From NCBI GenBank assembly GCA_030426905.1, contig JAUHXQ010000001.1, forward strand, positions 461,626-525,625: a DNA stretch of 64,000 nt, written 5' to 3'. Each line of letters starts with the position of its first letter. Position 1 is the first letter of the stretch. The notes beneath the pieces are model-generated. The model was given only the letters and a program-made list of their open reading frames with translations, was not told the DNA's origin and did not search any database. A program made the translations under genes and the position numbers. Positions 59,082 to 64,000 of this stretch are shown here, piece after piece. The stretch is from Alphaproteobacteria bacterium (GTDB lineage: Bacteria; Pseudomonadota; Alphaproteobacteria; Rickettsiales; JABSSG01).

Positions 59082-59572
59082 AAATTTTGGCTTTTTCGAA
59101 TTAATGTGTCCATTTGTGATCTGCGTAAAGATTTCAAATGGGATTTGCTAATAGCATGTATTATCATGTTATCTTTCTCAGCATTTATAGTAATAGTGCC
59201 TGGTGTTAGAGTGATAGAATCAGCAAATATTGCTTTAGCCTGGTCGTTGACCTGCTGAGTGTGAATTACATCTATTACTGGAACAATTTTTTTTACTGAT
59301 GCTGGTGTGATAATTATTTTGATCATTTCTATAGATGAAAGGAAAATTTCCTTTGCGAGCCATATTGCATAATAGATAAAATTTATTTTAAGCTTTGCTC
59401 GTTGTGTAGTTTTTGATTTTGGGAGTAAAATAGATGCTATAGTTATAGATAGTAAACTCAATAGAGTAGCTTGGATTACAGTGCTGACTGAAAAATCCAC
59501 TGATAACAATAAGAAAAATATTGTTATTATTATTGTATTTCGTATTAATTGCAGCAAATTATACCACAGCAT
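59078..59572 (-). CDS. mnhE: Mrp/Mnh antiporter subunit E
   Basis: The 164-residue first gene of the operon. Two or three N-terminal helices are followed by a cytosolic domain with ADSITLTPGTITINAEKDN near residues 117-135, the subunit-E signature (S-I-T-L-T-P-G-T). Gene order is mnhE-F-G-DUF4040-B-C-D. No clear promoter was seen in the 130 bases upstream. Confidence 0.9.
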   Translation of the reverse strand: MLWYNLLQLIRNTIIITIFFLLLSVDFSVSTVIQATLLSLLSITIASILLPKSKTTQRAKLKINFIYYAIWLAKEIFLSSIEMIKIIITPASVKKIVPVIDVIHTQQVNDQAKAIFADSITLTPGTITINAEKDNMIIHAISKSHLKSLRRSQMDTLIRKSQNL

Positions 59573-59702
59573 TAGTTAATTTACATTCTGAATATACTAC
59601 ATTTATTATAATAAAACAATCTCAGCAAAAATACTTTATCGTTGACATATGGATTAATTTAGATTAACTAATACGTAACTTAACTTAATTAAATTTTTAG
59701 CT

Positions 59703-60995
59703 ATGGCAAGAAGACACAAAAAAACTACTCAATCAAAATGTATAAAATCTTTTCCTATCCTTTGTGGAGTTGGAATACCGGCTCTTTTTACAGTTGGATG
59801 GCTTATAGAGCAAATGTACAACTCATACACACGTACTCCTAGTGTGTCTGTAACAAAAGCACCAGATAAACCTATAGATTCATCTGGTAAAAATGATGCT
59901 CTTATTGAAGCAATACTGCACAAAGATACAGCAAAGGCTCAAGAAGCAATAGATCAAGGTGCAAATGTTAATGCTTTGAGTCTTGTTTCTTCTAAAAAGT
60001 ATGGTACTTTTTCGAAGATATTAGAGATCTTAACAGAGGAAGAGCAATTAAATATCAATTCTGCCCTAAACACAATGGGTGCTATAGAGGTACCATTGTA
60101 TCCGGTGATGCTTACTTGTGATCGTAATAAAACAATTATTAATTTTAATATGCTTTCTTTATTGTTAAAAAATAATGCAGATCCGCTGGTTTATTTTGAT
60201 GGGAGATCTTTTTTTACTTGTGTAACTGAATTAATTAACGACTATCAATCAGCTAGTGAATTAATTAAATTACTTCAAAAATACAATTCTAGTTTAGACT
60301 TCAATAAAGTAATGTTTGATGTTGCCCCGCTTTGTAATGAACATATAACAAAATATTTACTAGAAGAAAAGTTAGCAAATCCTGACTATATAGACTTTGC
60401 AGGTAATAGTATGTTGCATAATACGGTTTTTGCAAAATGTTATGAAACAACAGAGTTACTTCTTAAATATGGAGCAAACCCTCAAATAAAAGATAGCGAA
60501 GGTAGAACACCTTTGAGAGAAGCTTTAATTTCTAATGTAGACTCTTACTATAAAGAAAACAGCCAGAATTTACCGATAATGCATGAAAAAGTAAAGACTA
60601 AAAAGCCTGCAGATGCTAAAGTTGCTGCGCTACTAATAAAATATGGTGGAAAAATATATACTGAGAGTCACTCTAAAATTACACCTTTTAAGTATGCTTC
60701 AACATCGCTAATGCAAGATACTGAAGAAAAACTTCAGAATATGTTGCAAAGTGATAATCTACCAAAGGATTATTTAGAAAATATACTCTCAGGATTATCT
60801 GCTTTAAATGCAATGCAAGAGAGAGAAAAAAATCCTAATAAATGCCCTGATTTGTCTATTGACGAAAAAGGTTACTTGATTTGTACAGGTACCAAAGACG
60901 AGTTAAATCATGATTATGTAGAGAGAAAATGTACTGGTGGTTTAACTGAAGATGGCAAAGGTGGGTATGTTTGTGCAGGGATTGAAGGTGAGTAG
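59703..60995 (+). CDS. Membrane-anchored ankyrin-repeat protein with paired-cysteine tail
   Basis: The 430-residue protein has a basic N-terminus and one membrane helix (about 18-36, FPILCGVGIPALFTVGWLIE). Ankyrin repeats are clearest at residues 65-90 (ALIEAILHKDTAKAQEAIDQ then GANVNA) and 232-275 (GNSMLHNTVFAKCYETTELL then LKYGANPQIKDSEGRTPLRE), with weaker units between. The C-terminal 50 residues hold four cysteines (381, 394, 410, 424) in two similar blocks with GYLIC and GYVC. Likely displayed on the membrane and involved in protein binding, possibly with host factors. The spacer before it holds a TTGACA at 59642 without a good -10. Confidence 0.82.
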   Translation: MARRHKKTTQSKCIKSFPILCGVGIPALFTVGWLIEQMYNSYTRTPSVSVTKAPDKPIDSSGKNDALIEAILHKDTAKAQEAIDQGANVNALSLVSSKKYGTFSKILEILTEEEQLNINSALNTMGAIEVPLYPVMLTCDRNKTIINFNMLSLLLKNNADPLVYFDGRSFFTCVTELINDYQSASELIKLLQKYNSSLDFNKVMFDVAPLCNEHITKYLLEEKLANPDYIDFAGNSMLHNTVFAKCYETTELLLKYGANPQIKDSEGRTPLREALISNVDSYYKENSQNLPIMHEKVKTKKPADAKVAALLIKYGGKIYTESHSKITPFKYASTSLMQDTEEKLQNMLQSDNLPKDYLENILSGLSALNAMQEREKNPNKCPDLSIDEKGYLICTGTKDELNHDYVERKCTGGLTEDGKGGYVCAGIEGE

Positions 60996-61082
60996 ATAAT
61001 AGTGTTTTACTCAGTAGTAGAAGAAAAAAATTTACTTTTTAAAAATTCGAAGAAATTTTGAAATAGTAATTATAGTAAATGT

Positions 61083-61121
61083 TATAGCTGTGCTGTTTTT
61101 TAAAAAACTTGTGCAGCTATA
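61083..61121 (-). terminator. Hairpin at the 3' end of glmS
   Basis: TATAGCTG at 61083-61090 pairs with CAGCTATA at 61114-61121 (eight base pairs), and the interior holds TTTTTTAAAAAA at 61096-61107, itself a palindrome. It starts immediately after the glmS stop on the minus strand and could act as an end-of-transcript structure for glmS and, since it is symmetric, for the ankyrin gene on the other side. Confidence 0.45.
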
Positions 61122-61124
61122 TCC

Positions 61125-62939
61125 TCATACAGTGACGGCTTTTGCCAAATTTCTTGGTTGGTCAACATTGTTTCCTTTCATAACTCCAACATGATAAGCT
61201 AAAAGCTGCAAAGGGATGTTATAAATTATGGGGCTGATAATATTATTAGGTTGATTAATAATAATTGTATCGGCGCAATGTTGGTTCATTAAGTCATAAC
61301 CTTTGTCGCTAGTTAATAAGAATATCTGCCCATTTCTTGCGATTGCTGTTTGTACATTTGCTAAAGCACTGTTAAAATTTTTATCTTCTGGTACAACAGC
61401 AACAACAGGCATATTTTTATCGATAAGGGCTATTGATCCATGTTTTAATTCTCCTGACATAATTGCCTCAGCATGAATGTAGGATATTTCTTTTAGTTTC
61501 AATGCTCCTTCTAAGGCAATAGCGTATGATACTCCTTTGCCAATATATAAAATACTAGATGTTTTTACTAAAGATTTAGCAATTTTTTGATACTCATCTT
61601 CGTGGCTAAGAATTTCTGCTATTCTTCCAGGAACTTCTTCTAGCGATTTGACATAGGTAACAATTTCTTCATTAGATATTTGTTTTCTTATATATGCTGC
61701 TTTTAGTGCTATCAATAGTAAAACGATAAGCTGATTGGTGAAAGCTTTGGTTGATGCTACCCCTATTTCATGGCCTGCATATATTGGCAAGCAGTAATCT
61801 GTTTCCCTACTGATAGTACTTTCTTTAGCATTTACAATGGAAAGAGATTTTTGCTGATGTTTTTTCCAAAAACGTAAAGCAGATATGGTATCTGCTGTTT
61901 CTCCAGATTGAGAAATAAATATCCCTAAACTATTTTTTTCTACTGGTAAATAGCCATAATTTACTTCCGAAGCTATTTGTATATCCACTGAAATTTTTAC
62001 TATTTCTTCTAACCAAAATTTAGCTATCATTCCAGCAAAGTAAGAAGTTCCGCATGCAGTTATATAGATTTTTTTTAGGCTCGCAAAGTCAAAATCAGGA
62101 ATATTAATAGAGCAATTTTCAATGTGAATATACTTGTCGATTACCTCTTTGCTTACTGTGGGCTGGTCGTAAATTTCTTTTTGCATATAATGACTGAAAC
62201 GTCCCTTATCTTGCACTGTAGTTTGTGATGTAACGATAGACTTTTGTCTTTTTATTTGTGTATTGGCGATATCAAATATTTGAATATCATCTTGTTTGAT
62301 AATTGCTATATCTCCATCTTCTAAGTAGGAAACAGAATCAACATATTTAGCTAAAGAATAAGCATCGGAACTCACCAGATTTTCTTTTTTTCCATAGCCC
62401 AGTACAAGAGGGGAGTGTTTTTTTGTTGCAATAAGCGTATCCGGTTGATCCTTAAACATTACAACAATTGCAAAAGATCCATGAAGATTTTTAGTAGTCT
62501 CTCTAACCGCTTTAAAATGTGATAAACCTTTTTTTATATATGATGAAATTAAATGTAATATTACTTCGCTATCTGTATCTGATATAAATTTAGCACTTTC
62601 CTCCTCAAGTAATTTGAATTTAAGCTGATTAGCATTTTCAATGATACCGTTATGCACTATTGAAATATTCTCATTAGCATGAGGGTGAGCATTATGTTCA
62701 GATGGTACTCCATGTGTAGACCAACGTGTATGGCCGATACCAATATTAATTGGATGTTGTCTGGTAATTTTAGCTCTAAGATTAGAAATTTTTCCTTTTA
62801 CTTTTATGGTGGTTAGCTTTTCATTTTCTATAAAAGATACACCAGCGGAATCATAACCTCTATACTCTAAAAGAGACAAACCTTCCAATAATTTGCTTAT
62901 ATCTGTGTTATAGCTGCTAACACCAAAAATTCCACACAT
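61125..62939 (-). CDS. glmS: Glutamine-fructose-6-phosphate aminotransferase
   Basis: A 604-residue enzyme making glucosamine-6-phosphate, the entry to UDP-GlcNAc for peptidoglycan and lipid A (lpxC is also present). The start MCGIFGVSSYNTDI gives nucleophile Cys2; LEYRGYDSAGVSF and GHTRWSTHG complete the glutaminase domain (1-235). Two SIS domains follow with CGTSYFAGM near 294 and SQSGETADT near 342, and the protein ends in PRNLAKAVTV, the usual C-terminus. No glmS ribozyme is visible upstream. Confidence 0.97.
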   Translation of the reverse strand: MCGIFGVSSYNTDISKLLEGLSLLEYRGYDSAGVSFIENEKLTTIKVKGKISNLRAKITRQHPINIGIGHTRWSTHGVPSEHNAHPHANENISIVHNGIIENANQLKFKLLEEESAKFISDTDSEVILHLISSYIKKGLSHFKAVRETTKNLHGSFAIVVMFKDQPDTLIATKKHSPLVLGYGKKENLVSSDAYSLAKYVDSVSYLEDGDIAIIKQDDIQIFDIANTQIKRQKSIVTSQTTVQDKGRFSHYMQKEIYDQPTVSKEVIDKYIHIENCSINIPDFDFASLKKIYITACGTSYFAGMIAKFWLEEIVKISVDIQIASEVNYGYLPVEKNSLGIFISQSGETADTISALRFWKKHQQKSLSIVNAKESTISRETDYCLPIYAGHEIGVASTKAFTNQLIVLLLIALKAAYIRKQISNEEIVTYVKSLEEVPGRIAEILSHEDEYQKIAKSLVKTSSILYIGKGVSYAIALEGALKLKEISYIHAEAIMSGELKHGSIALIDKNMPVVAVVPEDKNFNSALANVQTAIARNGQIFLLTSDKGYDLMNQHCADTIIINQPNNIISPIIYNIPLQLLAYHVGVMKGNNVDQPRNLAKAVTV

Positions 62940-63136
62940 AGTTTATTACAGTATTAAATCGATATGATAACAATATTATTATCGTTACTTATTAGCAATA
63001 TTAAAGTTAGGCAGTTATAAGTTAACGTTACCGTCCATGGATACATTATCTTGACAAAATAATTAATATATGTTAATTATCTTCTAGATCAAGTCAGAGA
63101 CTTGAGAATATTGTAGCAATAATAAAAGGTAATATC

Positions 63137-64000
63137 GTGCCAATATTTATTAATGGAAACTTGCTAACTATGGCAAATTATGAACAGTTTTCTGGGGCTC
63201 AAACATTATTTAAAGCTTTTAAAGAGAATCAAAACATACATACTGTAAGTATAAGGGGTGATTACGTGAATCTTTGGGATGAAGCAACAGTGAAAAAATT
63301 TGCTGATGCTATTCGAAAGAGTAAAAGCATACATACTCTAGAGCTAATAGGTAATGGCCTGGGTGATTGGGATGAAGCAAAAGTAGAAGCACTCTTGAAA
63401 GCTATTGCAGAGAATGAAAGTATACATACTCTAAGCTTAAGAGGTAATAACCTGGGTCATTGGGATGAAGCAACAGTGAAAAAATTTGCTGATGCTATTC
63501 TAAAGAATAAAAGCATACATAGTCTAGATCTAGGAGGTAATAGCCTGGGTGATTGGGATGAAGCAAAAGTAGAAGCACTCTTGAAAGCTATTGCAGAGAA
63601 TGAAAGCATACATACTCTAAGTTTAAGAAATAATAACCTGGGTCATTGGGATGAAGCAACAGTGAAAAAATTTGCTGATGCTATTCTAAAGAATAAAAGC
63701 ATACATAGTCTAGATCTAGGAGGTAATAATCTGGGTGATTGGGATGAAACAGCATTAGAGGTATTATTTAAAGCTATTGGAGAGAATAAAAACATACATA
63801 GTTTAGATCTAGGAGGTAATAACCTGGGTAATTTGAATGAAGCAGCATTAGAGGTATTATTTAAAGCTATTGGAGAGAATAAAAACATACATAGTCTAGA
63901 TCTAGGAAATAATAACCTGGGTTATTTGAAGCAAGCAGCATTAGAGGCATTATTTAAAGCTATTGGAGAGAATAAAAACATACATAGTCTAGATCTAGGA
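63137..64000 (+). CDS. Leucine-rich-repeat protein (ribonuclease-inhibitor type), right end cut by the window
   Basis: The frame opens with GTG at 63137, with AAAGGT seven bases before it; an in-frame ATG at 63170 is an alternative. It stays open to the window edge (288 codons). After about 40 residues it is built entirely of 31-residue repeats with helix and strand parts such as WDEAKVEALLKAIAENESIH then TLSLRGNNLG, the pattern of ribonuclease-inhibitor/NLRC3-like LRRs. No signal peptide. Such eukaryote-like LRR proteins in intracellular bacteria are often candidate effectors; that role is inferred. The total length and C-terminal domain are unknown. Confidence 0.85.
   Translation, partial: MPIFINGNLLTMANYEQFSGAQTLFKAFKENQNIHTVSIRGDYVNLWDEATVKKFADAIRKSKSIHTLELIGNGLGDWDEAKVEALLKAIAENESIHTLSLRGNNLGHWDEATVKKFADAILKNKSIHSLDLGGNSLGDWDEAKVEALLKAIAENESIHTLSLRNNNLGHWDEATVKKFADAILKNKSIHSLDLGGNNLGDWDETALEVLFKAIGENKNIHSLDLGGNNLGNLNEAALEVLFKAIGENKNIHSLDLGNNNLGYLKQAALEALFKAIGENKNIHSLDLG
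63265..64000 (+). repeat. 93-base tandem repeat array encoding the LRR units
   Basis: Units begin at 63265, 63358, 63451, 63544, 63637, 63730, 63823 and 63916, exactly 93 bases apart, the last being cut by the edge. In the first part two forms alternate (ATVKKFADAI-type and AKVEALLKAI-type), giving a 186-base higher-order repeat; later units converge on an ALEVLFKAIG-type. The DNA identity between units is very high, so recent expansion is likely. Confidence 0.9.

Noticed and set aside
63051..63079. TTGACA upstream of the LRR gene as a promoter
   Set aside because: No -10 hexamer with more than three matches lies at the right distance, so it was not listed as a promoter.
63643..63888. 81-codon minus-strand frame with internal repeats
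   Set aside because: It is the antisense of the LRR repeats, and its periodicity is inherited from them.
63265..64000. Regularly spaced repeats resembling a CRISPR array
   Set aside because: The period is a constant 93 bases with no variable spacers, the frame is open, and the repeats translate as 31-residue LRR units.

Overview
The window is AT-rich bacterial DNA (about one third G+C, judged by eye) and densely packed with alphaproteobacterial housekeeping genes. It looks like an obligate intracellular or symbiotic member of the Rickettsiales. The reasons are: a 23S-5S rRNA unit with its own promoter and no 16S or tRNA genes beside it; a GatCAB amidotransferase together with AspRS; Coq7, BolA, HolC-PepA and a YebC-RuvC pair; degraded mobile-element scars; and several proteins with ankyrin, pentapeptide, leucine-rich or toxin-like domains of the kind used as effectors. 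An intact metK, a phosphoglycerate mutase, lpxC, glmS and an Mrp antiporter argue against the most reduced Rickettsia genomes and fit something nearer the Midichloriaceae. The genus is inference.

Layout. 1-10.9 kb: the start of trigger factor, tRNA-Leu(UAG), coq7, holC-pepA, metK, bamD, then a transporter run (EamA/DMT, HAD phosphatase, SbtA-like bicarbonate permease, Na+/Ca2+ exchanger). 10.9-14.1 kb: 23S and 5S rRNA with a near-consensus promoter and processing stems. 14.1-22.1 kb: an accessory region holding a large protein built from two 370-residue copies, an IS200 transposase scar, a truncated MFS gene, the infA and yebC-ruvC-bolA genes, a 598-residue protein with a TcdA/TcdB-like glycosyltransferase signature, and a very basic small protein. 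22.2-32.3 kb: aspS-amidase, a secreted intradiol-dioxygenase-like protein, a pentapeptide protein, an FKBP-like protein, rpmF-plsX-fabH, bamE, lpxC and tRNA-Val(GAC). 32.4-37 kb: gatC-gatA-gatB-nhaC. 37-47.8 kb (minus strand): a secreted CtlX-family hydrolase, a ProP-like transporter and the classic rimP-nusA-infB-rbfA-truB-rpsO-pnp cluster. 48.1-51.7 kb: an orphan proline-rich protein, rplM-rpsI, a Ppx/GppA-like protein and small orphan ORFs. 51.8-59.6 kb (minus strand): gpmI-lepB-rnc-era and a seven-gene Mrp antiporter operon. 59.7-64 kb: a membrane-anchored ankyrin protein, glmS, and a leucine-rich-repeat gene that runs off the right edge.

The core genes cover translation, outer-membrane assembly (BamD, BamE, LpxC), lipid synthesis and amino-sugar supply. 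Four separate sodium-linked transporters (SbtA-like, CaCA, NhaC, Mrp) suggest that sodium gradients matter to the cell. The most unusual material is the set of candidate host-interaction proteins. Two of them, otherwise unrelated (14.4-17.0 kb and 19.7-21.5 kb), share a similar C-terminal layout after an aspartate-rich linker. No CRISPR array, complete insertion sequence, prophage or replication origin was seen.
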